This document shows, piece after piece, positions 34,005-42,593 of a stretch of 64,000 bases of DNA. Location of the stretch: NCBI RefSeq assembly GCF_009684755.1, contig NZ_BLBC01000005.1, forward strand, positions 496,001 through 560,000. The letters are read 5' to 3'. A program made the translations under genes and the position numbers. Every line of letters starts with the position of its first letter. Positions within the stretch are counted from its first letter, which is position 1. Under the pieces are notes generated by a model that searched no databases, was not told where the DNA came from, and saw nothing but the letters and a program-made list of their open reading frames with translations. The stretch is from Capnocytophaga felis. GTDB lineage: Bacteria; Bacteroidota; Bacteroidia; Flavobacteriales; Flavobacteriaceae.

Positions 34005-34592
34005 ATGAATTTACTAAAATGTTTACAAACAGACGGCATAACTATTCTGAAAGAACGCCAAGAAGAAGAGAAAGACATTAACAAAATATACGAAAGCGAA
34101 ATACCTTTGCTTCTCGACAACGAACACGAAAGGATTTATTTTGTAAAATTTGCCGATGAAATGCCCGAAATACGCATTCCTTTTGGTGATTTTTTATGTT
34201 TCGGAAAAATTGGCTTTGAGAAACAATATTTTGTGATTGACAAAGAAGGAAAAATCTTTAAATATGATTTCTGTTATGAAGATGAAAGCAACTTAGTGTT
34301 TGTGAATAGTTCCCTCACGGCATTTTACAGGAGTTATTGCCGATATATGGCTGGAATTTTTATGTATAAGGCTCATCAAAGTGATGAGGACTTCCCAATG
34401 GAAGCCGAAGTAGAACGAATTACGGAATTTATCAAAAGTTTTGACCCTGCTGCTGTTGAAAACGAACAAACTTACTGGTCTGACCAGCTATTTATACTTG
34501 AAGATGGCTTTGCTTACCTGATGCATAACGTCGTAGACAGAACGTTAGGAATGCCAAAGCATAATTATCAGCAAAAAAAGAAGAATAAGTAA
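34005..34592 (+). CDS. SUKH-4-like putative immunity protein
   Basis: 195 residues. The order YFVKFADEMPEIRIPFGDFL, CFGKIGFEKQYFVIDKEGKI, then FVNSSLTAFYRSYCRYMAGI matches the SUKH-4 layout of a G-x-x-G-F-x-x-x-Y-F-V-I-D strand pair followed by a 'SSL..F...Y' helix. SUKH-4 members are proposed inhibitors of nucleic-acid deaminase toxins. Lys-rich tail. A degraded piece of a second copy lies at 35303-35361. Confidence 0.65.
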   Translation: MNLLKCLQTDGITILKERQEEEKDINKIYESEIPLLLDNEHERIYFVKFADEMPEIRIPFGDFLCFGKIGFEKQYFVIDKEGKIFKYDFCYEDESNLVFVNSSLTAFYRSYCRYMAGIFMYKAHQSDEDFPMEAEVERITEFIKSFDPAAVENEQTYWSDQLFILEDGFAYLMHNVVDRTLGMPKHNYQQKKKNK

Positions 34593-34724
34593 AGAATTTA
34601 ATCTTTTTATAAAAAAAGGACTACTTTAAAAAATCAAAGAGACAATCAGTGCTTTGGCAGGAATTTTCGCCTGTTTTTTTAGAATTTTCTATCAAAAACA
34701 GAATAATTTAAACAAATAGTAACA

Positions 34725-35303
34725 ATGAATTTCAAAGAATTATTAAAACACGAAGGGCTTACTGCCCAACAAATAAAACACATTGAGTTGTTGGACAAAA
34801 AATTTTCGGCAACCAATGCAGGCAATTTAAAAAAAGCCAATGACCTGCTTTTCAGTTTATTGTACACCAACAATTTACCTGCCGTTCAAACGCTCCTTGA
34901 TTTGATGACGCAAATTCCGTTTAACGGCAATTTTAACCAATGGACTTTTGTGGAACCAAGTTACACCTTGCGTTATTTTTTGAGCAATGACAACACCGAA
35001 AAGGAGAAAATTAAGCATTATTTGATAAATGAGGTACGCTCCGAATGGGATGACGATGAGGAACACGCTGAGCATCTGCAAAAAAAACGTGACGGAATGC
35101 TGGTGGAGAGCAGTTTGGAGCAATTGGAACGTTACAACACATCTGAAAAAGAAGAATTTACTTGGCGAACTACTGCTTTAATACGTTATTTAGAGGTTTT
35201 GGCAATAGGAGCAACAGGAAAATTGGATAAAAAAAACGTTTTAGCTGAAATTAATTCCAATATCGAGCGACAAAAAGCATTAAACGCAAAGTTTAGCAAG
35301 TAA
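34725..35303 (+). CDS. Helical hypothetical protein (family A), putative immunity
   Basis: 192 residues, distant paralogue of the 28889 protein. Shared features: AQQIKHIELLDKKFSATNAG near the N-terminus, a helical pair, then TQIPFNGNFNQWTFVEPSY. The C-terminal half is charged and helical (SSLEQLERYNTSEKEEFTWR). It sits directly before a fragment of the SUKH-4-like gene, so both gene types seem to have moved as units. The 130-base gap upstream holds an imperfect CAGG/CCTG hairpin followed by T7 (near 34655-34679), possibly a weak terminator. Confidence 0.65.
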   Translation: MNFKELLKHEGLTAQQIKHIELLDKKFSATNAGNLKKANDLLFSLLYTNNLPAVQTLLDLMTQIPFNGNFNQWTFVEPSYTLRYFLSNDNTEKEKIKHYLINEVRSEWDDDEEHAEHLQKKRDGMLVESSLEQLERYNTSEKEEFTWRTTALIRYLEVLAIGATGKLDKKNVLAEINSNIERQKALNAKFSK

Positions 35304-35361
35304 ATTTGCTGATAAAATACCCGAAATATGCATTTCTTTTGAAGATTTTTTTATATTTTGA
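35303..35361 (+). pseudogene. Internal fragment of a SUKH-4-like gene
   Basis: About 58 bases (TAAATTTGCTGATAAAATAC and on to GATTTTTTTATATTTTG) match the segment of the 34005 gene coding FADEMPEIRIPFGDFLCF, with scattered substitutions. There is no start and no continuation. A recombination scar. Confidence 0.7.
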
Positions 35362-35448
35362 AAAAAAAGGAAATTCTATCAATAAATAATTATGAATAAT
35401 ATCAAAAAGTATTTTTTAAATTCTAAACAAACTAAATGAAACATTATT

Positions 35449-36093
35449 ATGAGTTTTGCAGAAGAGATTAAGAAATTAAAGCAGTTTCTAAAAGAACAAG
35501 GTTTTTTCGCTGTTCCAATGGAGATTCGTAATATGCGTTCTTGGGTTAAAGAATTGGATAGCGAAAACTTAGTATATATGTATGTTTACATCAGTCAGCA
35601 TTCACAAAAAAGCCAAAGAGGACACCTAATTATTTCTCCGCCACGCTATAATGATGATAGTTGGATAGGAAATCCTTTGGCTATTGGTATTCCATTGGCA
35701 GAAAATTGGGAATTAGGGACAGGTTTCTTTGATGATTATATAAACAGACTTACTAATTTATTGCCGAGTGCAGCTTATCTTAAAGATGCAGTTATTAAGG
35801 AAATGTACAGCGTAAGTAATATTTCTACTCAGGCATCAGGGGCAAAAACACTTGGTGAAAGAGAACTGATAGAATTAAAAGCCTTTCGTAAATTACAAGA
35901 AGAAGCAAATTTTACCGAGTTATGCCAAATAAGCAAAGAAATTTGGTTTAAGAAAAAATACATTTATCTACTTGATATTGAATTAAGTAAAAAATGTTTT
36001 GAACCTTATGGTGATGACATTACAATGAAATACATTGAGGATTACACATCTAAATTAAGTACGATTTTAGCCACATATAGTGCATTCAGATAG
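35449..36093 (+). CDS. Hypothetical protein, array member
   Basis: 214 residues. N-terminal part: LKQFLKEQGFFAVPMEIRNM, strands with MYVYISQHSQKSQRGHLIIS, and an aliphatic loop (GNPLAIGIPLAENWELGTGF). The C-terminal half is helical, ending in YTSKLSTILATYSAFR. No signal and no recognised family. The 145 bases before it hold only the pseudogene fragment and A/T-rich sequence. Confidence 0.55.
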   Translation: MSFAEEIKKLKQFLKEQGFFAVPMEIRNMRSWVKELDSENLVYMYVYISQHSQKSQRGHLIISPPRYNDDSWIGNPLAIGIPLAENWELGTGFFDDYINRLTNLLPSAAYLKDAVIKEMYSVSNISTQASGAKTLGERELIELKAFRKLQEEANFTELCQISKEIWFKKKYIYLLDIELSKKCFEPYGDDITMKYIEDYTSKLSTILATYSAFR

Positions 36094-36131
36094 GCAGTAA
36101 ATTTAGTAATACAAACCAAAATAAAAATTCA

Positions 36132-36575
36132 ATGCAACAATTTTCTTTAAAAGTACAAATAAACGAACAAAGACCTGATTTTCCCGTATTTAAAGCTTTC
36201 TTTTTTGGTGATGATTTTCATAATTGTGACAGTGATGGCGATGCTTCTCCCGTTTATAGCAGAAATTGGACAGAGCTTTATATGCGTTCCCGAGAAAACA
36301 AACAATGGTTTGACATACAATGCATTGAAAAAGATAATTTGACTTTCAAAATCACTTCCGATACGGAAGAAAATGTGTACCGCATTGCTTATTTCCTTGC
36401 AAAAAAAACAAATGGAGCAATTTTAAACAATGAAAATCAAATAATTAATAAAGATAATGTATTTTCAAAAATGGGAAACTTTGATTTGGAAGAAAGATTG
36501 CATTTAGCAGAGAAAAGCATTTGGCGAAAATCATCAAAAGAGAATCCTTATCCCAACCTTCAGAAAGAAAAATAG
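36132..36575 (+). CDS. Hypothetical protein, array member
   Basis: 147 residues. Starts MQQFSLKVQINEQRPDFPVF, then KAFFFGDDFHNCDSDGDASP and a beta part (WFDIQCIEKDNLTFKITSDT) followed by ENVYRIAYFLAKKTNGAILN. The strand order suggests an alpha/beta sandwich in which residues 75-100 form a 'S-D-T-E-E-x-V-x-x-x-A-x-F-L' helix. No family recognised. Confidence 0.55.
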   Translation: MQQFSLKVQINEQRPDFPVFKAFFFGDDFHNCDSDGDASPVYSRNWTELYMRSRENKQWFDIQCIEKDNLTFKITSDTEENVYRIAYFLAKKTNGAILNNENQIINKDNVFSKMGNFDLEERLHLAEKSIWRKSSKENPYPNLQKEK

Positions 36576-36620
36576 CTCATTTGCTTTAACCCAACCAATT
36601 AATAACACAAAATACTGATA

Positions 36621-36953
36621 ATGAATAACAAAACACAAATCGCAACTGATATTCCAACCGAAATATTTTATAAAATTGTTGATTATCTGAAAGAAAATAG
36701 TTGGAAACTCATTGCAGAATACAGCCCCGAAATCTTTGATAAAGCTATCGACTTTGATTTATACCAATTTGAAAAAGAAAATAAAACGATACAAATGGCT
36801 TGGGATATTTGGTTTGAAGGAGAGATAAAAGCAACATCATCTGTTTTTAAAATGTTATCATCACATTTAAAATATGAATTCAAATACGGAACATCTATTC
36901 ACTTTCACAAAGATATTTTCGATAAAAAATCATCTTTATTAATGAAATATTAG
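36621..36953 (+). CDS. Small hypothetical protein, array member
   Basis: 110 residues. Starts MNNKTQIATDIPTEIFYKIV, then DKAIDFDLYQFEKENKTIQM, AWDIWFEGEIKATSSVFKML and FKYGTSIHFHKDIFDKKS. The D-F-D-x-Y-x-F and W-D-I-W-F-E-G-E-I segments suggest a short beta sheet with a helix. No family recognised. Confidence 0.5.
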   Translation: MNNKTQIATDIPTEIFYKIVDYLKENSWKLIAEYSPEIFDKAIDFDLYQFEKENKTIQMAWDIWFEGEIKATSSVFKMLSSHLKYEFKYGTSIHFHKDIFDKKSSLLMKY

Positions 36954-36990
36954 TGTTTGAATAACTTAATCTTAAAAAAATTAAATTCTA

Positions 36991-37662
36991 ATGAAAAAAC
37001 AAAATTACCTTCGCATTTATGCTAACATTGGCAAGGAAAATTACAGCGAAAACGAGAAAGAAACATTAGTAAAAACACTCATTGCCATTGGCGAAGAGAT
37101 ATTTACACAGACCGATTTACGAATGGACATCAATGGTTCGGGATATGGCATTTCAAAAGGCGACCCGCTGGTAAAACAACAAACCTTTTGGAAGAAAATC
37201 GATAAAAAAGGCTACAAAAATCTGTTCGGAATCAGCGCTTCGCACAAAGATTATTACAATTACAGGTCACAATTCAATTTATGGATGCAATCGCATAACT
37301 TTTTCCGATTAGATATCGAGTTTTTCTGGCAAGCTAATGATAATTTCGACTACGAAAAGGCTCAAAAAATCATCGAAACTTATCTGCCTATTGTCCGAAT
37401 TGATTACGCTTACGGCTATCTTGCTGATAAAAACCTAACTTGGAATGAATGGATAACAAAAGAAAGTTTTTGGAGTTCCACCTCCTATATTCCTAAGGAA
37501 GAGGAGATTTGGCAAGGACAAATTGGTGAAATCTTAAATGGAAAAATCAAAAAAATATACGCCTTTAATGTTTTTAATAAAGCCCAAAGCGAGAAAACAT
37601 CACACGAAAACCTGAACCGTATTCCACTTAATGATGAAATTGAAATTGGTTTGCTTACATAG
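36991..37662 (+). CDS. Hypothetical protein, array member
   Basis: 223 residues, rich in aromatic residues. Segments NYLRIYANIGKENYSENEKE, LRMDINGSGYGISKGDPLVK, FRLDIEFFWQANDNFDYEKA and AYGYLADKNLTWNEWITKES point to an alpha/beta domain with a conserved Trp-rich hairpin. No signal and no family recognised. The 96 bases after it show nothing beyond an A-rich leader. Confidence 0.55.
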   Translation: MKKQNYLRIYANIGKENYSENEKETLVKTLIAIGEEIFTQTDLRMDINGSGYGISKGDPLVKQQTFWKKIDKKGYKNLFGISASHKDYYNYRSQFNLWMQSHNFFRLDIEFFWQANDNFDYEKAQKIIETYLPIVRIDYAYGYLADKNLTWNEWITKESFWSSTSYIPKEEEIWQGQIGEILNGKIKKIYAFNVFNKAQSEKTSHENLNRIPLNDEIEIGLLT

Positions 37663-37758
37663 AAAGTATTTCAAAACCTAATTAGCTTCATCAGAACTAA
37701 AAAATGAAAAAATAAATACAAAATCATCAAATTCGCTATCAAAAAGCCTAAAAAAGCT

Positions 37759-37980
37759 ATGGAAAAACGATTCTTTTTAAGTTGTTCCGATTTGCATAAA
37801 CAAAAATCCGGCAAACCGACTTATCTTTACGAAGAAATCTCGGAAGAAGAAGCCACCAAACACGAAAATGAACGAGCTTATTACATCGGATACTTTCAAA
37901 ATGGAATTCTAACAAAATACGAAAAAAGGTATCGTGGAGAAATTCTTTCCGAAAAGCAAATCGAACTAAAAAACGAATAA
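37759..37980 (+). CDS. Very small hypothetical protein, array member
   Basis: 73 residues: MEKRFFLSCSDLHKQKSGKP, EEATKHENERAYYIGYFQNG, then KRYRGEILSEKQIEL. The ATG has an A-rich leader, and the reading frame, codon use and co-directional place (three bases before the next gene) support it as real. The layout of a strand, 'ENERAYYIGYF-NG' and a second strand suggests a single beta hairpin domain. No family recognised. Confidence 0.5.
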   Translation: MEKRFFLSCSDLHKQKSGKPTYLYEEISEEEATKHENERAYYIGYFQNGILTKYEKRYRGEILSEKQIELKNE

Positions 37981-37983
37981 ATT

Positions 37984-38298
37984 ATGCTCTCAATTCACCT
38001 AAAAAATGCTCAAAATAAAGGTATTGGCTATATTACTTATGAAGAGGAAGTCATTTTAGCCAAACTTTATGACAAAACCGAAATAAAATTCATCAAAAAA
38101 CTATGGGAAAACTATTATAATAATCCCGTTTTCTACCTTGAAGAATTAGAAATTGCTTATGAAGAACTATTTTCTCTTTCCCTTGAAATGACACAAAAAG
38201 CAACCGCATCATCTGAAATAAATTTTGTATATAAAATCATTACAATTATCTCTTATGCAGTGTATCACAAAGAAAATTTGCAATGTTTAAGCGATTAG
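37984..38298 (+). CDS. Small helical hypothetical protein, array member
   Basis: 104 residues: MLSIHLKNAQNKGIGYITYE, then KLYDKTEIKFIKKLWENYYN, FYLEELEIAYEELFSLSLEM and FVYKIITIISYAVYHKENLQ. Entirely helical with regular hydrophobic spacing, no signal. Three bases after the 37759 stop, so co-translation is likely. The two may form one functional pair. Confidence 0.5.
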   Translation: MLSIHLKNAQNKGIGYITYEEEVILAKLYDKTEIKFIKKLWENYYNNPVFYLEELEIAYEELFSLSLEMTQKATASSEINFVYKIITIISYAVYHKENLQCLSD

Positions 38299-38360
38299 CA
38301 AATCATAAATGAAAACACGAACAAATTAAAAATCTTCTATCATTATTAAATAAAAAACAT

Positions 38361-39377
38361 ATGAATTTCAAACCTTCAAATAAAGTTTACAAAACACAAG
38401 AAATACAAGGCGTTTCCGTTCCTGCGATTATTGAAAACGGAGGTTATCACTTCGTAGATTTAGATATTTACGAAAACGGACGTGTTTATTGCTGGAATTT
38501 TCACGATTTTGAGATTTTTAAGCAAGAAGTTAATAGCGAATGGGTGGTTTTAAGCGTTCCTGATGGCGAGGACATTTCAATTTTTAATTTAGGATGTTGG
38601 AAAATCAAAAATTCGCAATGGATTTTCAACAAAAAAGGTTTTATTGCCTATGTTGAAAGCCTTATTCGTGAAATGAACCCGCAATGGAAAAATATTTACA
38701 CCTATGTTGAGAAAAAAATAGGCGAAATTACCATTGGCGAAAACGGTCAAGGAACTATTTTTAAAGAAATTAAAAATGAATATGGATTTAATTCTAAAAA
38801 AATTGAAGCCAATAGTTTAAATCTGTACTATAAAGAAAATGAAATCTATCATTTGGTAAAAATTATCGCTTTTGCTGACCACACTTTACAGATTACAAGG
38901 CTTGAAAATCCGTTTGAAATCAGTTTTGAGGAATTTAAAAAGCTCGTCAAAGAGAAAAAAATAGTAACGAATCCGCCAAAAAATTCAGTTATAAATATCT
39001 ATGGATTAGGAAGTTTCTCCATTGAGCAAAAAAGTTGGTGCAATAGCATCAAGAATATACAAAAGGAAATTGAAGAAATATTCAGAAAGCTCAATAATGT
39101 ACCTACTTTGTTTGAAATTTGCTTAAATACATTCAAAGAATTCAAAAACAATCCAACGAAGGAAAACCAAAGCAAACTGAAAAAAGCATATGAGAAAGTT
39201 CCTGAACATCAGCGTATGTATCTGGGCGATATGGACACCAGAGACACTGAAATTCGGATGATTATTTACGGAAAACAGGAAATTGAAGGCTGGTCGCATT
39301 ATCAAATTGCAAAAAAAATGGGAGACCCACTGCCAAATATCCAAATTCCGGAAATAAAAGATGAAAACAACAATTAA
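38361..39377 (+). CDS. Two-part hypothetical protein, array member
   Basis: 338 residues. The N-terminal 110 are a beta-rich domain (VSVPAIIENGGYHFVDLDIY, CWKIKNSQWIFNKKGFIAYV) of a type common in these arrays. Residues 115-225 repeat strand-rich motifs (IGENGQGTIFKEIKNEYGFN). The C-terminal 90 are helical, with KKAYEKVPEHQRMYLGDMDT, then TEIRMIIYGKQEIEGWSHYQ and KKMGDPLP, which looks like a separate small domain. I do not recognise a named family with confidence. Confidence 0.55.
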   Translation: MNFKPSNKVYKTQEIQGVSVPAIIENGGYHFVDLDIYENGRVYCWNFHDFEIFKQEVNSEWVVLSVPDGEDISIFNLGCWKIKNSQWIFNKKGFIAYVESLIREMNPQWKNIYTYVEKKIGEITIGENGQGTIFKEIKNEYGFNSKKIEANSLNLYYKENEIYHLVKIIAFADHTLQITRLENPFEISFEEFKKLVKEKKIVTNPPKNSVINIYGLGSFSIEQKSWCNSIKNIQKEIEEIFRKLNNVPTLFEICLNTFKEFKNNPTKENQSKLKKAYEKVPEHQRMYLGDMDTRDTEIRMIIYGKQEIEGWSHYQIAKKMGDPLPNIQIPEIKDENNN

Positions 39378-39399
39378 AAAAATATCAAAAAATAAACTT

Positions 39400-39831
39400 A
39401 TGAACGAAATTAATATCAAACCCTACAAAAGTGTTGGCAATTTTCACTTTGGGAAAACTCAAAAAGAAATCATTACTCAATTTGGAGAGGCTCTCAAAGT
39501 AGAAATAGATAATATAATGCAAAGAATAACAGAATTTCGTAATGCACAAGAGCTTATTTATGATAAAAAAGGCAATGATTATATTCTAAATCAAGTAATT
39601 TGCCTGAAAGACACTACACCAATGATTGAAAATAGGGATATTTTCAGTTTAGGATTGGAAAAACTTAAGGAAATTGACAATAATTTTATAGAAGGAAAGC
39701 AATATACTACTTTTAAAACATTAGGAATTTGTTTAGGTGGCTTCGGAAAGAAAAAAATTCCTGAAAAACGCCTTTTAATAGCCTTCTGCAGAGAAAAATT
39801 AGCTTTCTATGAAGATTTTACAAGCGTATAA
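39400..39831 (+). CDS. Hypothetical protein, array member
   Basis: 143 residues from ATG 39400 (MNEINIKPYKSVGNFHFGKT). An ATG at 39361 is in frame but lies inside the previous gene and adds a Lys-rich stretch. The motif 'I..FG.t..eI...fGea' followed by strands (NDYILNQVICLKD) and 'F-S-L-G-L-E-K-L' resembles the start of small proteins in immunity arrays that predict cognate binding; compare 49518. No named family. Confidence 0.55.
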   Translation: MNEINIKPYKSVGNFHFGKTQKEIITQFGEALKVEIDNIMQRITEFRNAQELIYDKKGNDYILNQVICLKDTTPMIENRDIFSLGLEKLKEIDNNFIEGKQYTTFKTLGICLGGFGKKKIPEKRLLIAFCREKLAFYEDFTSV

Positions 39832-39847
39832 AACCAAAAATAAGACA

Positions 39848-40483
39848 ATGACAGACTTTAATTACATCAAAACACTTTTCAATATCCAAGAAAACAACGG
39901 ATTTACCGATGAAGAGCTACAAAATATTAGAAAAGTAAGCTCTAATATCCCCCAAGTGCTATATGATTATTATGTTCAATTAGGAAAAATAACAAAACTG
40001 AACCAAACACAAGATAGTTTACTCATTCCTGAGCAAGTTCAATGGTCAAAGAATAAAGATTATTTAATTTTTTATGCAGAAAATCAGTGGGCTTGTGTAT
40101 GGGCTATTCAAAAAGAAGACCTTACAGAGGAAAATCCGTCTGTTTATATGAGTAAAAACCAAGAAACTTGGGAAAAAGAATCTGAAACGCTTACTGATTT
40201 CTTAAATGCAATGGCAAATTTACAAGCAGTTTTCAGTTTTGAATATTCGTCAGAAGATTTTTTATTTATAAATGAAGAAGAATTAAAATTTATAAAACAA
40301 AATTTCCAAAAAAAGCCCTTTGCTTTCAAAAAATGGATAGGTATTGATTTCTATGGTAACTTTATAGGTGATATTATTGCTATTTTTAACAACAAACCTT
40401 ATTATGATGTATGTTATGCAGCTTCAAATAAGGAACATTTTGAAGAAATTGACAAACTCATCAGAAATTTAGGTGAAAAATAA
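39848..40483 (+). CDS. SMI1/KNR4 (SUKH) family protein
   Basis: 211 residues from ATG 39848 (MTDFNYIKTLFNIQENNGFT); an in-frame ATG at 39809 overlaps the previous gene. The SUKH pattern is clear: FTDEELQNIRKVSSNIPQVL YDYYVQLGK, then SLLIPEQVQWSKNKDYLIFY and AENQWACVWAIQKEDL. It is a paralogue of the protein at 57959, sharing 'L-P-E/F-P-x-x-x-x-x-Y-Y-x-Q-x-G' and 'FYxENQ'. Predicted immunity protein. Confidence 0.75.
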   Translation: MTDFNYIKTLFNIQENNGFTDEELQNIRKVSSNIPQVLYDYYVQLGKITKLNQTQDSLLIPEQVQWSKNKDYLIFYAENQWACVWAIQKEDLTEENPSVYMSKNQETWEKESETLTDFLNAMANLQAVFSFEYSSEDFLFINEEELKFIKQNFQKKPFAFKKWIGIDFYGNFIGDIIAIFNNKPYYDVCYAASNKEHFEEIDKLIRNLGEK

Positions 40484-40596
40484 ATTCAAAAATAGGAAAG
40501 TAAGTAAAGAAAATAGGAAAGTTAGTGTAAAAAATCAAAGAGAAAGTACAAAAAACAAAAAAGTCAGTGTAGAATGAGGTATTTTTTAAAAGAAAA

Positions 40597-40720
40597 TCAA
40601 AAAGTAAGTACGCGAAATAGAAGAGTGACTTGTAAAAATAAAATTCCTTGATAAAACATCAAAAAGTAAGTATGAAAAATAGAAAAGTGAATTATAAAAA
40701 TAAAATTTCTTGATAAGAAA
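40597..40720. repeat. 62-bp tandem repeat, two units, in a 309-base gap
   Basis: Units 40597-40658 and 40659-40720 start TCAAAAAGTAAGTA and share most positions. The preceding 100 bases hold shorter look-alikes (AGGAAAGTAAGT, AGGAAAGTTAGT). No open frame or promoter consensus of note fills the 40484-40792 gap. Confidence 0.7.
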
Positions 40721-40792
40721 ACTAAAAAAACAATTGTAAAACAAAAAATTCATTTTACTTAGCATCAAAAAACATCTCAAAAACAGCAGAAT

Positions 40793-41233
40793 ATGAAAGA
40801 AAAAACTAATGCACAAGTCGCTTTTGATGAAACCATTAAAGCCGTTTATGATTTGTTAAAGCCTATCGGATTCAAGAAAAAAGCACTTAACTTTTATCGG
40901 ATAAAAAACGATGTTTGTCAGCTTATAAATATTCAAAAAAGCCTTTATAACAGCAATGAATCTATTACTTTTACAATAAATATTGGTGTAGATATAGCTA
41001 AAACTGACAATAATTTCCCTCCGATGACGCATTTTCATATACGGGAACGCATCGGGAATATCAAGAAAAATGAAGATTTTTGGTATGCCTTTGATGAAAT
41101 TCAGGATATTTTCACCAGAAAACAAAAATATCAATCGGAAAGACAATTAGTTTTGGAAGATATTGAAAAATATGCTTTGCCTTTCTTAGATAAATTCACA
41201 AACCAAAATGATATAGAACATTTTTATAAATAA
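40793..41233 (+). CDS. DUF4304 family protein, putative immunity
   Basis: 146 residues with the DUF4304 order: helix (AFDETIKAVYDLLKPIGFKK), KKALNFYRIKNDVCQLINIQ, FTINIGVDIAKTDN, 'RERIG', then WYAFDEIQDIFTRKQ and LVLEDIEKYALPFLDKF. DUF4304 proteins are small cytoplasmic proteins found in toxin-immunity neighbourhoods. Starts after the repeat-filled gap. Confidence 0.8.
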   Translation: MKEKTNAQVAFDETIKAVYDLLKPIGFKKKALNFYRIKNDVCQLINIQKSLYNSNESITFTINIGVDIAKTDNNFPPMTHFHIRERIGNIKKNEDFWYAFDEIQDIFTRKQKYQSERQLVLEDIEKYALPFLDKFTNQNDIEHFYK

Positions 41234-41254
41234 AAACCAAAAAAACGAAAAAAT

Positions 41255-42070
41255 ATGAGTAAAGAAAAATCAGCGTACATTCAGCAAAAGATAGCTGAAT
41301 TCAAAACAAAATTACAAAAACCCATTACTGAATTTGAAACGGGAGGATTTTGCCCAAGCGGAGAAAGAAATGAAAATTGGATTGGTCGTGTTTTTCTTTG
41401 TAAACCTAACGAAAAGCAAGCTGTTATTGACAAAAATGGCAAAGAATTGTATCCACTTGCTCAGTTTTATCTTCCTGATTTGCCTTTTGTCCCCGAACAA
41501 TTAAAGCACATCACTTGGCTTACGGTATTTATGGGAAAAGAGTTCCCGCACATTGAAGGTGAAACAGCTACTTCAAAAATTGATGAAAATGGAGAGCAAT
41601 ATTGGGAACTATCTACCGAACTTGGCACAAATGGCGACGGTTGGCTTATCCGAGAATATACTACTGAAGATGAATTGGTTGAATATGAATTCCCGACACA
41701 AGAATATCCCAAACCTTTTCCGCTAAAACCTATCTATAAGGAGCGAGATTTTCCTTTTTGGGACGGCGGAGGCATTCCTGATGACATAGCAGATGAAATT
41801 AGTGAATTAGATAATTATAATGACAAAGAAAATGAAAATCTGCTAAATTATTATGATGATATTATGAGCGGTGAACATAGTTATTCACACAAATTTGGCG
41901 GATATCCATCATTTTGTCAGTCAGGAATATACTTCGGTGATGATTTTGAATTTGTATTTCAGATTAGTAGCGATGAAAAAGCACAATTTAATGTGATAGA
42001 TTCCGGAAGCCTTATGTTTGCCAGAAACAGTAAAACGGGAGAATGGGGATTATACTATGATTTCTATTAG
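41255..42070 (+). CDS. DUF1963/YwqG family protein
   Basis: 271 residues. DUF1963 (YwqG) signature: WIGRVFLCKPNEKQ near the start, LPFVPEQLKHITWLTVFMG, and the family's HKFGGYPSFCQSGIYFGDDF in the last quarter, followed by FVFQISSDEKAQFNVIDSGS LMFARN. These proteins recur in polyimmunity arrays and next to toxins. Starts 21 bases after the DUF4304 gene. Confidence 0.82.
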   Translation: MSKEKSAYIQQKIAEFKTKLQKPITEFETGGFCPSGERNENWIGRVFLCKPNEKQAVIDKNGKELYPLAQFYLPDLPFVPEQLKHITWLTVFMGKEFPHIEGETATSKIDENGEQYWELSTELGTNGDGWLIREYTTEDELVEYEFPTQEYPKPFPLKPIYKERDFPFWDGGGIPDDIADEISELDNYNDKENENLLNYYDDIMSGEHSYSHKFGGYPSFCQSGIYFGDDFEFVFQISSDEKAQFNVIDSGSLMFARNSKTGEWGLYYDFY

Positions 42071-42115
42071 AAAAAATGTAAATGAAATTCATAATTGACA
42101 AAAAAGAAAAGATAA

Positions 42116-42580
42116 ATGATACAAGATTTAATTTCACATTACAGAAATCGGCTAAATGCTTTGGAAGATGCTATTTTGATTGGAGAAATTTCTGAAGGAG
42201 CAACAAAATTGAATCCAGAAATCGAAAATTTAGTAACTGAAGAACATAAAAACTTCCTGAAAATTTGCGATGGAGGATTTTTCGGAGATGTTGTACTTTG
42301 GGGAACTTCGGATATCTTAGAAAGCCAATACAGAGTTCCTGAAAATGCTAAAAATACAATGTATGAAATCGGACAAATACTTTATGAGCCTGTTTTTATA
42401 GATAAAACTACAGGAAATGTATATTTTGATGCGGAAAAATACAAAGATATGCTAAATATCAGCACCGATTTTAACGATTTTATACAAAATTATATTTTCG
42501 GAGATAAATATCGAACGCATATTCTTCACTTTCAAGATGAGGATGATGATTGGTCTCTATTTTTAAAAGAAAACATTTAA
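42116..42580 (+). CDS. SUKH-like (SMI1/KNR4) protein
   Basis: 154 residues: helix with VTEEHKNFLKICDGGFFGDV, which is the SUKH helix-turn-GG motif, then VLWGTSDILESQYRVPENAK, YEPVFIDKTTGNVYFDAEKY and FNDFIQNYIFGDKYR. The 'F-I-D-K-x-T-G-N-V-Y' hairpin and final 'DF..FI' helix are typical. Acidic tail (DEDDDW). Predicted immunity protein. Confidence 0.7.
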   Translation: MIQDLISHYRNRLNALEDAILIGEISEGATKLNPEIENLVTEEHKNFLKICDGGFFGDVVLWGTSDILESQYRVPENAKNTMYEIGQILYEPVFIDKTTGNVYFDAEKYKDMLNISTDFNDFIQNYIFGDKYRTHILHFQDEDDDWSLFLKENI

Positions 42581-42593
42581 TTTTGAAAAAAAT

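Noticed and set aside
34655-34679. Terminator after the SUKH-4-like gene
   Set aside because: The CAGG/CCTG stem has only four base pairs; too weak to list as a feature, though followed by T7.
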